From the NCBI RefSeq assembly GCF_000337795.1, contig NZ_AOLP01000008.1:248001-312000 (forward strand): a stretch of DNA of 64,000 nucleotides, read 5' to 3'. The DNA is from Haloferax denitrificans ATCC 35960. Lineage in GTDB: Archaea; Halobacteriota; Halobacteria; Halobacteriales; Haloferacaceae. Each line of letters begins with the position of its first letter. The first letter of the stretch is position 1. Of this stretch, positions 50,835-60,087 are shown in pieces. The translations under genes and the position numbers were made by a program. A model generated the notes under the pieces. The model saw nothing but the letters and a program-made list of their open reading frames with translations. It had not been told where the DNA came from and ran no database searches.

Positions 50835-52058
50835 CTAACTGAGTCGGACGACGGCGTTCCGCCCGGCGAAGTAGACGCCGCCCCCGGCGACGCTCGGCCC
50901 GATATCGAAGCGCTGGCGTTCGTCTCCGGCCAGTTCCTGTTGCGTATTCCCGGTGGCGGCGTCGAGGACGGTCATCGCGCCGCCGCTGTCGTCGTGCGTC
51001 GGGACGAACACCTTTCCCGCGCCGACGGCGATGCCGCTCGCGTAGCCCCCGGCGTAGTTCCGGTTGTCCCAACAGCGGGTCCCGTCAGCCAGCGCGAGCG
51101 CGACCAGTCGGTCGTCGGTCGCGACGTACACCCGGCTCCCGTCGGTCGCGATGGTCTCGGGCCGCCTCGGTCGACGTTCACCCCTCGCCCGCCGCGGTTC
51201 GAGTCGGTAGCGCCAGCGTTCCTCGCCGGTCTCGGCGTCGAACCCGAGCACGTTCCCGGCCCCGGTCCCGACGAGGACGGTTCCCGCGACGACCGAGACG
51301 TTACACGCGATTCGGGCGCTCGTCTTCGCGCGCCAGCGCTCCGCCCCGTCGGCCGCGGCCAGCGCCCGGACGTAGGTGTCGTCGCCGGCGGTGTAGACCG
51401 TGTCGCCGTCGACCGCGGGCGTCGAGTCGGAGGGGAACCCGGTCGCGGTCCGCCAGCGCGTCTCACCGGTCGAACGCGACAGCGCGTGGGTCGCCACGCC
51501 CGACTGGACGTAGACGGTGTCGCCCGCGACGATGGGGCTCGCGCCGAAGATGCCGCCGCCGAGGTCGTCTCGCTTCCAGCGCCGGTCTCCCGTCGCCGCG
51601 TCGAACGCGTGGGTCTCCTCGCCGGTCACGACGACGAGCGTCCCGCCGCCGACTGCGGGCGCGGGTTCGGGGTCGGTGAGCGGTCTGGTCCACATCCGCT
51701 CGCCGGTCTCGGCGTCGACCGCGGAGAGTTCGTCGTCCATGTCGTGGACGTAGACGGTGCCGTCGGCGACGACCGGGACGTGGTGGCCCACGTAGGTCTC
51801 GACGGGCACCGTCCAGTCTATCGCGAGGTCGCCCTCGGGGACCGCCTCGGCCGCGACGGCCCCGGTGTTCGTCGTCGGCCCCAGCACGCCGCGCCAGTCC
51901 GTCGTCGCCGGTTCGACGGGGTCGTACTCGGGGCACTCACCGCTCGTCGGGTTGTGTTCCGACCGCGTTCCGAGACAGCCCGCCGCGCCGACGGCGGCGG
52001 CGCTTCCGAGACTCGCCAAGAGCCGTCGCCGAGTCGGTCGCCGGTCGGCGTCGGTCAT
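50835..52058 (-). CDS. PQQ-like beta-propeller lipoprotein (2 of 5)
   Basis: 407 aa. TAT signal RRRLLASLG (10-18) and lipobox Cys28, followed by blade repeats: 'VDAETGERMWTRPL', 'FDAATGDRRWKRDDL', 'LSRSTGETRWR', 'LAAADGAERWR', 'FDAETGEERWRYRL' and 'LDAATGNTQQELAG'. Start ATG 52058 gives the signal peptide directly; the longer frame runs into the upstream gene. Its start overlaps the stop of the gene at 52055 by 4 nt, so the two are co-translated. Role unknown. Confidence 0.88.
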   Translation of the reverse strand: MTDADRRPTRRRLLASLGSAAAVGAAGCLGTRSEHNPTSGECPEYDPVEPATTDWRGVLGPTTNTGAVAAEAVPEGDLAIDWTVPVETYVGHHVPVVADGTVYVHDMDDELSAVDAETGERMWTRPLTDPEPAPAVGGGTLVVVTGEETHAFDAATGDRRWKRDDLGGGIFGASPIVAGDTVYVQSGVATHALSRSTGETRWRTATGFPSDSTPAVDGDTVYTAGDDTYVRALAAADGAERWRAKTSARIACNVSVVAGTVLVGTGAGNVLGFDAETGEERWRYRLEPRRARGERRPRRPETIATDGSRVYVATDDRLVALALADGTRCWDNRNYAGGYASGIAVGAGKVFVPTHDDSGGAMTVLDAATGNTQQELAGDERQRFDIGPSVAGGGVYFAGRNAVVRLS

Positions 52059-53344
52059 GCGACCTTCACCACCCCGCGGTGTGGGTGAGTCAGATACATC
52101 GCGTCTCCGGTGACGACCGGCGACGCCATCGGTCGCCTGTAGTACGGTTCGGCGAAGTAGTTCCCCGACTGGAGCCACTCGTCGGCGTCGCCGCCCCACA
52201 GCCGCGTTCCGTCGGTGGCAGAGACCGCTCCGGTCCGGAGGTAGACCCGGCCGTCGGCGACGGGCGGACGAGCGAGATACGGGAGCGCCGTCGGGTCGCG
52301 GTGGTGGCTCGGCGGCGCTTCGTTCACCACGCGCCATTGTTCGACGCCCTCGCTCCGGGAGAGCGCGTAGAGGTTCTTCGCGCCGACGTACACTCGCTCG
52401 TCGTCGACCGTCGGCGGGCCTGCCACCGTCGAGCCGGTCACGAACCGCCACCGCTCCTCGCCGGTGTCGGCGTCCAGCGCGTAGACGGTCCCGCCGACGG
52501 TCGCGTACAGCGCGTCGTCGGTGACGGCGAGGCCGTTAGGCGATCGGCCGTACCGCCCGTCGAGCACCGCCCGCCAGCGCCGCCCACCGCCGTGGTCGTA
52601 GCCGAGGACGACGACCGCCTCGCGCTCCCGCTCGAACGGCGTGAAGGCGGCGTAGACGCCGCGGTCGTCGGCGACGGGCATCGTCGTCTCGACCGGCTCG
52701 TCCGGGCCGACGAGGAGTTCCGACGGACCCGGTCGGTCGGCGGCCCACAGCCGGTCTCCACCGCTCCCGACGGCGTGCAGGCGACCGCTCCCGCTTTCGA
52801 CGTACAGTCGGTTTCCGTACGCCGTCGGCGTGCCGAGCCGGCCGCCGAGGTCCGCGGTCCACTCGCTCGACCCGTCGCTCCCGACGGCGTGGAGCGCGCC
52901 GTCGTACCCGCCGACGACGACGGTTTCGGAGTCGTCGCCGACGACCGCGGGGCCGCCGCCGAGTCCCCCCGCGAAGCCTTCGACCCACCGGACCGACCCG
53001 GACGCGGCGTCGATTGCGGCCAGCGGGCTCACGAAGTCGTCCGGCCTGTAATAGTGGGTGGCGAGCCCGGCGACGTAGACGGTGCCGTCGGCGACGACCG
53101 GCGGGGAGAGCGCGCCGTAGAGCGGTGGGTCGGCGGAACTCCGCGAGACGCTCCACGAGACGGTTCCCTCGGTCGGGCCGGCGGGCGCGTGACCCGTCGC
53201 CCCCGGGTCGTAGCCGGCGGTCGGCCACGCCGTCGTCGGCGCGTCGAACGTCGCGTCCGGGGTCGGCGGGGAACCGCCACAGCCGGCGAGACCGACCGCG
53301 AGCGCGGCTCCGCCCGCGGCCAGCACCTCGCGTCTGGAGAGCAT
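52055..53344 (-). CDS. PQQ-like beta-propeller lipoprotein (3 of 5)
   Basis: 429 aa. Signal RREVLAAGG (4-12), lipobox Cys22, then blades such as 'LAAIDAASGSVRWVEGFAGG', 'AVGSDGSSEWTADLGG', 'LDADTGEERWRFVTG' and 'LSRSEGVEQWRVV'. First gene of a two-gene minus-strand operon with the paralogue at 50835. Divergent from a second two-gene operon of the same family starting at 53472, which suggests that the cluster grew by duplication and inversion. Confidence 0.88.
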   Translation of the reverse strand: MLSRREVLAAGGAALAVGLAGCGGSPPTPDATFDAPTTAWPTAGYDPGATGHAPAGPTEGTVSWSVSRSSADPPLYGALSPPVVADGTVYVAGLATHYYRPDDFVSPLAAIDAASGSVRWVEGFAGGLGGGPAVVGDDSETVVVGGYDGALHAVGSDGSSEWTADLGGRLGTPTAYGNRLYVESGSGRLHAVGSGGDRLWAADRPGPSELLVGPDEPVETTMPVADDRGVYAAFTPFEREREAVVVLGYDHGGGRRWRAVLDGRYGRSPNGLAVTDDALYATVGGTVYALDADTGEERWRFVTGSTVAGPPTVDDERVYVGAKNLYALSRSEGVEQWRVVNEAPPSHHRDPTALPYLARPPVADGRVYLRTGAVSATDGTRLWGGDADEWLQSGNYFAEPYYRRPMASPVVTGDAMYLTHPHRGVVKVA

Positions 53345-53471
53345 ACGCCCGCCGTCTCGGCGCGGGGTAAAAGGCTTCGTGGCTTTCCGCTCGGAGACCC
53401 GCCGGCCGAGGCCGGTCGCGCCGCCGTCGAAACCAACAGGAGTATTATCAACCGGGTCACACGTTCCCGCG

Positions 53472-54662
53472 ATGCCCTCCTATTCGAGACGCGACGCGCT
53501 GAAGGCGATTCCCGCGCTCGCCGCCGGCCTCGCCGGCTGTGCGAGTCTCACGGGCCGCGACGATTCGCTCCCGATGCCGACCGCGTGGACGGCGGACGTG
53601 CGAACTCCGACCCGCGCCCTGCGACCGTCGTCCGGCCCCTTGCTCGTCGGGACTGGGAGCCCGTTTCACGCCGACCCGATGGTGTCCGCGCTCGACCCCG
53701 AAACCGGCGAGGAGCGCTGGGCGGTGACCGGTCGAAAAGGACACCGGTCGCCCCTCGCCCTCGACGACCGCCACGCCTACCTGTTCTCGAAGGCGGAGCG
53801 GGCCACGGCGGTCGATTACGAGACGGGCGAGAAATCGTGGACCACCGGGTTGACGGGTGTGGACAGAGCCGACCCGGGCGTCGTCCAATATCCGCCGGTC
53901 GTCGCCGGCGACACCGTCGTCTTCCCCATCTCGGGCACGGAAAACGACGTGGTGGACCGACTGCTCGGGCTGTCCCGCGAGGAGGGCGAGCGACGCTTCC
54001 GCGCCGAACTTCCGGCGTCGCTCGCCGGTGCGCCCGCCGCCGCACCCGCCGGCGACGGCTCCGATGCCGGCGTCGTCGCGCCCGTCCTCGACGGAACGCT
54101 TCGCCGGTTCGCAACTGACGGCTCCGAGTCGTGGCGCGTCGACGTGGGCCCGTCGCCGTCGTCGGTGGCGGTCGCCGGCGACACCGTGTTCGTCGGGAGC
54201 GCGACCGAGGAACTGCTGGCGCTCGACGCGGCGACCGGCGAGGTTCGGTGGCGCGCGCCGCTCCGAAACACCGTGTTCGCCCGGCCGCTCGTCGCCGACG
54301 GCCGCGTGTACGTCGGCGGCGCGGACTACTTCGTGTACGCCTTCGACGCCGAGACGGGAACCCGGCTGTGGCGGGACGAACTGGCCGGCCCCGTGACCTG
54401 CGGGCCGACCCGCGTCGGCGACCGACTGGTGACCGTCGTGGGGTCGGACATCCTCGTCCGGGGGCACAGCGGAACCGTCCCGTTCGACCCGACCGCGCTG
54501 TACGTCCACGCGACCGACGGGACGCTCGTCGACGAATATCGGCTTGAGCGAACTCCCGACGGCGGCAGGGTGAACTGGGCCGTCGCCGCCGGCGACGGCG
54601 TCTACGTCGGACAGGAGTGGCAACTCGCCCGCCTCGACGCGGAGGTGCTCGATGCCGAGTGA
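53472..54662 (+). CDS. PQQ-like beta-propeller lipoprotein (4 of 5)
   Basis: 396 aa. Signal SRRDALKAIP (5-14), lipobox Cys23. Blade motifs 'LDPETGEERWAVTG', 'VDYETGEKSWTTGL', 'LDAATGEVRWRAPL' and 'FDAETGTRLWRDEL'. ATG 53472 places the twin arginines at the usual distance from the N-terminus; the longer frame adds an implausible leader. The stop overlaps the next gene by 11 nt. Divergent partner of the gene at 52055 across 127 bp. Confidence 0.88.
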   Translation: MPSYSRRDALKAIPALAAGLAGCASLTGRDDSLPMPTAWTADVRTPTRALRPSSGPLLVGTGSPFHADPMVSALDPETGEERWAVTGRKGHRSPLALDDRHAYLFSKAERATAVDYETGEKSWTTGLTGVDRADPGVVQYPPVVAGDTVVFPISGTENDVVDRLLGLSREEGERRFRAELPASLAGAPAAAPAGDGSDAGVVAPVLDGTLRRFATDGSESWRVDVGPSPSSVAVAGDTVFVGSATEELLALDAATGEVRWRAPLRNTVFARPLVADGRVYVGGADYFVYAFDAETGTRLWRDELAGPVTCGPTRVGDRLVTVVGSDILVRGHSGTVPFDPTALYVHATDGTLVDEYRLERTPDGGRVNWAVAAGDGVYVGQEWQLARLDAEVLDAE

Positions 54663-55908
54663 GCGCTCGGAGCAGTCTGACTCTACCGGGAATCGGCACC
54701 GAAACGTCACCCGCCGCGAAATGCTCGGCGGCCTCGCGGCAGTCGGCTCGCTCGCGGTCGCCGGCTGTAGCTCGATTCCCGGGCTCAACGGGCGACGACC
54801 CGTCTGGCGACGTGATATCGACGGAGCGTACATGGCCGGCCCGCTCGCCGTCACCGACGACCTCGTCCTCGCCGGGATGCAGGACAAGGCGCTGTACGGC
54901 CTGCGGCGCGAGGACGGGTCGACCGCCCTCCGGTTCGAGACGGGCGGCCCGATAGAGGCGCGACCCGTCGCCCCGCCGTCCGGCGGCCCGTACCACGTCC
55001 ACAGCACCGACGGCGACCTCTACGCCGTCGATTCGTCGGGCGAGGAACTGTGGCGCGACGAGGGCACGGCGCGCCGGGCGCGACTCGTCCGCACCGGCTC
55101 GCTCGTCGCCGAACTCGACTTCGCGGGCTCCGAGGACACGCTCACCGGCTACGACTCCCAAACCGGCGACCGACGCTTCGACCGGGCTGTCTCGTCGTAC
55201 TTCCTCAACGGCGTCACCGACGACTCGCTCGTGGTTCCCGTGCCGGCGGGGGGGAGCGAATCGCGCGTCGTCTCGCTCTCGCCGGCGGACGGAAGCGTTC
55301 GATGGCGGACCGAGCCCCGGCGGTGGTATCCCAACGTCGCCGCGGACTCCCGACTCGCCGTCGCCGCGAGGGACGGGACGCTGGTGGCTTACGAACCCTC
55401 CGACGGGAGCGTTCGGTGGCGCGTCCCCGTCGGCGACGTGGGACGGACGACGGTGCTCGGGTCGCAGGCGTACCTCACCCGCGACCGGGACGGCGGGCGG
55501 CAGGAACTGCTCGCGTTCGACCGGGAGACCGGCGAGCGCCTGTGGGCGAACCCCACGGGCTACCAGATTCGGGCGGTCGAGCCCACGGACGACGCGGTGT
55601 TCGTCGGGAGCCGCGTCGACGACCCCGACGGCGGGATTCTCGGCCGGGTCGACTGCTTCGGCCTCGACGGCACGCGGCGGTGGCGGACCGTGACCGGACT
55701 CCCGTCGCTCGACTCGCTCGGCGTCACGGACTCCCGCGTCGTCGCCGTCTGGGACCGCGGCTTCGAGGTGCTGGCCCGCGAGACCGGCGCGTCGCGGTGG
55801 TCGTACGAACCGGACTCGTACAGTCGGCTCTCGTCCCGCGTCGAGTCTGCGTCGGTGTTCGTCTCGTACGTCGACGACGGCGCAGTCGCGCGGTTCCCGC
55901 TGGACTGA
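54652..55908 (+). CDS. PQQ-like beta-propeller lipoprotein (5 of 5)
   Basis: 418 aa. A longer N-region (19 residues) precedes TRREMLGGL and lipobox Cys39. Blades include 'GLRREDGSTALRFETGG', 'YDSQTGDRRFDRAV', 'LSPADGSVRWRTEP', 'YEPSDGSVRWRVPVG' and 'FDRETGERLWANPTG'. Overlaps the end of the upstream paralogue by 11 nt and is followed after 93 bp by the HEAT-repeat gene, which may be in the same transcript. Confidence 0.88.
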   Translation: MPSERSEQSDSTGNRHRNVTRREMLGGLAAVGSLAVAGCSSIPGLNGRRPVWRRDIDGAYMAGPLAVTDDLVLAGMQDKALYGLRREDGSTALRFETGGPIEARPVAPPSGGPYHVHSTDGDLYAVDSSGEELWRDEGTARRARLVRTGSLVAELDFAGSEDTLTGYDSQTGDRRFDRAVSSYFLNGVTDDSLVVPVPAGGSESRVVSLSPADGSVRWRTEPRRWYPNVAADSRLAVAARDGTLVAYEPSDGSVRWRVPVGDVGRTTVLGSQAYLTRDRDGGRQELLAFDRETGERLWANPTGYQIRAVEPTDDAVFVGSRVDDPDGGILGRVDCFGLDGTRRWRTVTGLPSLDSLGVTDSRVVAVWDRGFEVLARETGASRWSYEPDSYSRLSSRVESASVFVSYVDDGAVARFPLD

Positions 55909-56001
55909 CGCCGCGTCCCCGACCCCTCGATTCGACGACGCGCTCCCCACCAACTTATTGCCGTGCCGAGGGGATACTCCGCCAACGAGGGACACGAACC
56001 G

Positions 56002-57018
56002 ATGGACGACACACGCCGCGCGTCTCCGCTGGAGCGCCTCGTCGAAGCAGTCGAGACCCGGGCCGACGAGGAGGTGAGCGACTCTCTCGGGGCGCTCCGG
56101 ACGGCGTCGGACGAGGACCGTAAACAGGCGCTCCGAGAGCTTCGAGGCCTCGCGGACGACCGGCCGACCGCGTTCGAGTCGTTTCTTCCCGCCGTCACGC
56201 CGTTTCTCACCGACGACGACCGCGCCGTCCGACTGCTGACCGCGAAGGCGCTCGTCGCGGTCGCGGCGGCCGCTCCCGACGCGGTCACTCCCGCGATTCC
56301 GGCGCTCGCCGACCGCCTCGCCGACGAGGAGGAGTTCTACTACGTCCGCGCCCGGTCGGCCGAGGCGCTGGGCTACGTCGCGCTCGAACACCCCGACGCG
56401 GTCGCCTCGCCGGACGTGCTCGCGGACCTCCGCGTCGGCCTCTCGTTCGACGAACCCGAGGTGAAACAGAAGCTGGCGAAGGCGCTCGAATGCGTCGCGC
56501 TCGGCGACCCCGGCCGGCTTCGCCACCGCGTCTCGGCGCTCGTCGAACACCTCGACGACCGAGACGAACTCGTCCGATACCACCTCTGTACGGCGATAGC
56601 GGCCGTCGGCTGTGACGCCCCGGACTCGCTCGGCGCGGGTCGGTCGGCGCTCTCCGCTCGGCTCGCCGACGAGAACGCCTTCGTCCGGGGCCGCGCCGCC
56701 GAGGCGCTCGGGCTGTTGGCCCGCGAGCGCGGCGAATCGGTGATGGCTCCGGACTCGGAGCTCGGTGCGGAGTCCGACGAGGCGACCGCGTTCGTCGCCG
56801 AGCGAGTCCGCTTTCTCCGGGCGTCGGGTGACGGCGATGACAGTGACAGTGACTCGCCGGCCGACGGCGTCGGGACGCTCGCCGGCGTTCGAGACACGAC
56901 CGCGGACGCGGTCGCCGAGATTACGTCGACCGACGCGGACGGGGAGTGTCCCCATTGCGGTGTCGAGCTCCCCGAGGGCGCGCCGCCGATGTGTCCGAGT
57001 TGCGGCGTTCCGTACTGA
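56002..57018 (+). CDS. HEAT-repeat protein with C-terminal zinc ribbon
   Basis: 338 aa. About 12-260 is a series of paired helices with HEAT-like signatures ('DRAVRLLTAKALVAVAAAAPDAV', 'YVRARSAEALGYVALEHPDAV', 'EPEVKQKLAKALECVALGDP', 'FVRGRAAEALGLLARER'). An acidic, Ser/Asp-rich linker follows, and the protein ends in two CxxC pairs (CPHCG...CPSCG), a zinc ribbon. Probably a cytoplasmic protein-protein scaffold. ATG 56002 (MDDTRR) preferred over an in-frame GTG at 55963. Downstream of the propeller genes; a functional link is inferred from position only. Confidence 0.85.
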   Translation: MDDTRRASPLERLVEAVETRADEEVSDSLGALRTASDEDRKQALRELRGLADDRPTAFESFLPAVTPFLTDDDRAVRLLTAKALVAVAAAAPDAVTPAIPALADRLADEEEFYYVRARSAEALGYVALEHPDAVASPDVLADLRVGLSFDEPEVKQKLAKALECVALGDPGRLRHRVSALVEHLDDRDELVRYHLCTAIAAVGCDAPDSLGAGRSALSARLADENAFVRGRAAEALGLLARERGESVMAPDSELGAESDEATAFVAERVRFLRASGDGDDSDSDSPADGVGTLAGVRDTTADAVAEITSTDADGECPHCGVELPEGAPPMCPSCGVPY

Positions 57019-57048
57019 GTCGGCCGTCTCGCCCTCCGTGCGCCGTGT

Positions 57049-59223
57049 TCACGCCCGGCCGTCGGCGAAGTCGACGCCCGTGATTTCGAAGCGGGTGCCT
57101 CCCTCGGCGGACTCGGTGACGCGGACCTCCCAGCCGTGGGCTTCCGCCACCTGCTTGACGATGGCGAGACCGAAGCCGGTCCCCGAGCGCGAGGTGGTGT
57201 ACCCGGCCTCGAAGACCGTGTCGCGGTGGTCGGCCGAGATGCCGTCGCCGTCGTCGGCGACGTAGAAGCCGTTCGGGAGGTCGCCGACCGTCACCGTCAC
57301 GCCCGGGCCGCCGTGCTCGACCGAGTTACGGACGAGGTTCTCGATGAGTTGCTGGAGCCGGCTTCGGTCGGCGACGACGGTCGTCGTCAGGTCGTTTCGG
57401 AGGTCGGCGTCCGCCGTCTCGACGGTCCGCCAGCAGTCGTCGACGAGCGACGACAGCGCCACGGTTTCGCAGTCGCCGACGTCGTCGCCCTCGCGGGCGA
57501 GCGTCAGCAGGTCGTCGATGAGGTCACCGATGCGGTCGAGCGCCTCCGCGGCGGTGGCGAGCCGGTCGCTGTCGTGTTCCTCGCGCGCCAGCTGAACGTT
57601 GCCGGTGGCGACGTTCAGCGGGTTCCGCAGGTCGTGGCTGACGACGCTGGCGAACTCGCTCAGCCGCTCGTTCTGCCGCTGGAGCTGTCGTTCGCGCTCG
57701 CGTTGTTCGGTCGTGTCGCGGTACATCCAGAGGTGGCCGGTCCCCTCGGGCAGTTCGATGGGTTCGTAGCTTCGGGCGAGCGTCCGGCCGCGCGCCAGTT
57801 CGACCGACTCGGAGTAGACGGATTCGGACCCGGATATCAGCTCGTCGACGCGCTCGACGAAGCCCTCGGGGTCGGTGGTGAGTTCGCCGGCCTCTCGCGC
57901 CAGTTTCAGACAGTCCGCGTCGACGAGCTCCGCGGGCGACTCCTGGATGTCGAACAGTTCGAGCAGTCGGTCGTTGACCGCGAGGACGGTCCGGTCGCTG
58001 TTCTCGGCGAGGACCCCGACCGGGAGCGCCCCGACGAGCGTCGAGAGCAGGACTTTGGTCCGTTCGAGTTCGTCTTCGTGGTCGACGCGCTTGGAGATGT
58101 CGCGGCTGATGGCGACGAAGCGGTCCTCGCCGGCGAGGTCGAGCCGGCGGACGTGGACCTCGACCGGGAACGTCGAGCCGTCCTTGCGGGTGTAGGCGCC
58201 CTCGATCCGCCGCCTGTCGCCTTGCTCCATGTCGTTCCAGATGTCCGTGGCTCGCTCGGCGCCCAGCGTTCGGTCCAGGTCCCAGACCTTCATCTCGGTG
58301 AGTTCCGCGGCGCTGTAGCCGGTCGCCTCGCACAGTTGGGGGTTCGGGTCGAGGATGTCGCCGTCGACGTTGTGAACGTTGACCATGTCGGGCGACTCCT
58401 CGAAGAGCGCGGTGAGCCGCGCCGTCGTCTCCCGGAGTCGCGCCTCGCGCTCGATGCGCTCGGTCACGTCCTGAAACAGCGAGAAGACCGCGACGACCTC
58501 GCCGCCGTCGTCGGTGACGACGCGGTTGTGCCACTCGCAGTGGATGTGTTCACCGTCCTTTCGGACGTTCTCGTCGACGCTGTGGTAGCCTCCGGTGTCC
58601 GTGGCGAGCTGGTCCGTGACGGTGTCGACGTTGTCGTAACTGCCCTCCGTGACGATGGCCTCCCAGGTGTGGCCGCGCAGTTCCGCCTCGGAGTAGCCGA
58701 GAATGTCTTCCGCACGCTCGTTGAGGCCGACGATGCGGAAGTCGCTGTCGTACTCCAGGACGCCGAGGGGCGACTGTTCGATGAAAAGCGAGAGACGCTG
58801 TTCGCTCGCCTCGAGCGCGCGCTGTGAGCGGTACTGCTCGACCGCGTTCTCGATGCGGTTGGCGAGGACGGTGTACTGACTGGTCCCGTGTTCCTTCTGG
58901 AGGTAGTCGGTGACGCCCGCGGAGATGGCGTCGCTCGCGACCTCCTCGCTTCCTTTGCCAGTAAAGAGGATGAACGGGAGGTCTGGGGCGTCCTCGCGGA
59001 GGGCTTCGAGGAAGTCGAGACCGTCGAGGCTTGGCATGTCGTAGTCGGAGACGACGCAGTCGAACTCCTCGTCGGCAAGTCTGTCGAGTCCCGCCGCCAC
59101 CGACGTTTCGGTCTCGACCCGGAACCGGTCGTGCATCCGTTCGAGGAACGCGGCCGCCAACTCCGCGAAGGCCTCGTCGTCGTCGACGTGCAGGACGGCC
59201 ACCTCGTTCACCGTCTCACTCAT
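57049..59223 (-). CDS. Receiver-PAS-PAS-PAS histidine kinase
   Basis: 724 aa cytoplasmic hybrid kinase with the receiver at the N-terminus. Receiver 1-125 with acidic pocket HVDDDE, phosphoacceptor Asp60 and Lys110. PAS domains at about 140-265, 270-390 and 395-505 (PAC-like ends 'FSLFQDVTERIERE', 'FVAISRDISKR', 'LWMYRDTTEQRERE'). HisKA with His520 in VVSHDLRNPL, then HATPase with N-box 'LVRNSVEHGG', DGDGIS and 'GTGFGLAIVKQVAEAHGW'. No membrane segment. The PAS domains may bind heme, flavin or ligands, which is not visible. No dedicated response regulator nearby; it probably signals through a phosphorelay. Confidence 0.93.
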   Translation of the reverse strand: MSETVNEVAVLHVDDDEAFAELAAAFLERMHDRFRVETETSVAAGLDRLADEEFDCVVSDYDMPSLDGLDFLEALREDAPDLPFILFTGKGSEEVASDAISAGVTDYLQKEHGTSQYTVLANRIENAVEQYRSQRALEASEQRLSLFIEQSPLGVLEYDSDFRIVGLNERAEDILGYSEAELRGHTWEAIVTEGSYDNVDTVTDQLATDTGGYHSVDENVRKDGEHIHCEWHNRVVTDDGGEVVAVFSLFQDVTERIEREARLRETTARLTALFEESPDMVNVHNVDGDILDPNPQLCEATGYSAAELTEMKVWDLDRTLGAERATDIWNDMEQGDRRRIEGAYTRKDGSTFPVEVHVRRLDLAGEDRFVAISRDISKRVDHEDELERTKVLLSTLVGALPVGVLAENSDRTVLAVNDRLLELFDIQESPAELVDADCLKLAREAGELTTDPEGFVERVDELISGSESVYSESVELARGRTLARSYEPIELPEGTGHLWMYRDTTEQRERERQLQRQNERLSEFASVVSHDLRNPLNVATGNVQLAREEHDSDRLATAAEALDRIGDLIDDLLTLAREGDDVGDCETVALSSLVDDCWRTVETADADLRNDLTTTVVADRSRLQQLIENLVRNSVEHGGPGVTVTVGDLPNGFYVADDGDGISADHRDTVFEAGYTTSRSGTGFGLAIVKQVAEAHGWEVRVTESAEGGTRFEITGVDFADGRA

Positions 59224-59478
59224 AGCTGTTCTCCGTGAAAGTTCGACGGGAGATACTTAACCGTGACTGGCCGGCCGCTCAGTCGGAGACGCCGACGTTT
59301 CGACTCGGTGAACTGTTCGCTCGACTCGCGGGCGGTCCCGGATATCCGGACGAGTTCCACCACCGGCGTCTCGGACTCGTCGCCCCGACGGTCGCGGTAG
59401 ATGGTCGTTTCGCTCACGCATGCGGTCGAACTTTCACCGCCGGACGGGCGACGTAGCGACGGCGTTCGACGTCGAACC

Positions 59479-59498
59479 AATATTATATGTATAATATT
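59479..59498. repeat. Perfect AT-only palindrome
   Basis: AATATTATA-TG-TATAATATT: 9-bp arms, 2-nt spacer, followed by further TATATAT. It could serve as a bidirectional TATA element or be cruciform-forming. Confidence 0.6.
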
Positions 59499-60055
59499 AT
59501 ATATGGTGAAATATAAGAAACATGACTATTCTTCAGCTTGGTTTTCCTCGACGTGTTCGGCGCTGGTTCACGTTTCGTGATACCCGCGTTACGACAGAGG
59601 CCTGTGCGGGTCGAACTCACTTTCGGGGTTGCGTGAGGCCGACGAGACGACTTTCACGGGATAGTTTATCTCGACTCAGATTGGCGCGTGGACCACCTCT
59701 CGACCAGAACCGTGGGTGAACGGGAGTCGTGACGGTCTCTGTCGCGGCGGACGGTCGGGTGGTACCCATCGAGACGAATCGGGTCTCACCGACGCACCCC
59801 CTCCGAACCACGCCCGGTTGAGTGTCGCTCGTCTCCGACGACGCACGGTTGACGAGACGGCGCTTGTCGCCGATACTATCAGATAACAGTATTATATATG
59901 TGTCTGTCTGTTTCGGCCCGAAACGCGACGAGCGAGCAAGTGGAACGGCGCGGGCGTCACCCCAACTGTTCTCGCTCATTCGTCGCGTACTCGCCCCGCG
60001 ATTCGCTCCGCCTGTGGTCTGGCGTCCGCGATACTGGGGTGACATCCCCGTACAA

Positions 60056-60063
60056 CTATACTA
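60056..60063 (+). promoter_or_regulatory. TATA-like element before the zinc alcohol dehydrogenase gene
   Basis: CTATACTA lies 25-32 nt before ATG 60088, consistent with a leaderless transcript. Confidence 0.45.
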
Positions 60064-60087
60064 ATTGCCAGCAATCACCATGGTACG

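Larger units (their letters stand above)
59224..60087. other. 864-bp gap with AT-rich palindrome, no supported gene
   Basis: Separates the kinase from the alcohol dehydrogenase gene. Centre 59479-59520 is strongly AT-rich with a perfect palindrome. Flanking frames (e.g. minus 60045-59617, plus 59522-59719) lack the acidic bias and motifs of real haloarchaeal proteins. An ATTATATATGTG stretch at about 59891 could be a second promoter. Confidence 0.5.

Noticed and set aside
53548-56955. Very long minus-strand reading frame (over 1100 codons) antisense to the propeller and HEAT genes
   Set aside because: Arg/Gly-rich with no motif. The plus strand holds three coherent proteins with signals and repeats. 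GC-rich third positions keep the antisense frame open.
59220-59480. 86-codon minus-strand frame upstream of the histidine kinase
   Set aside because: Basic, no motif, overlaps the kinase start; more likely the kinase promoter region.
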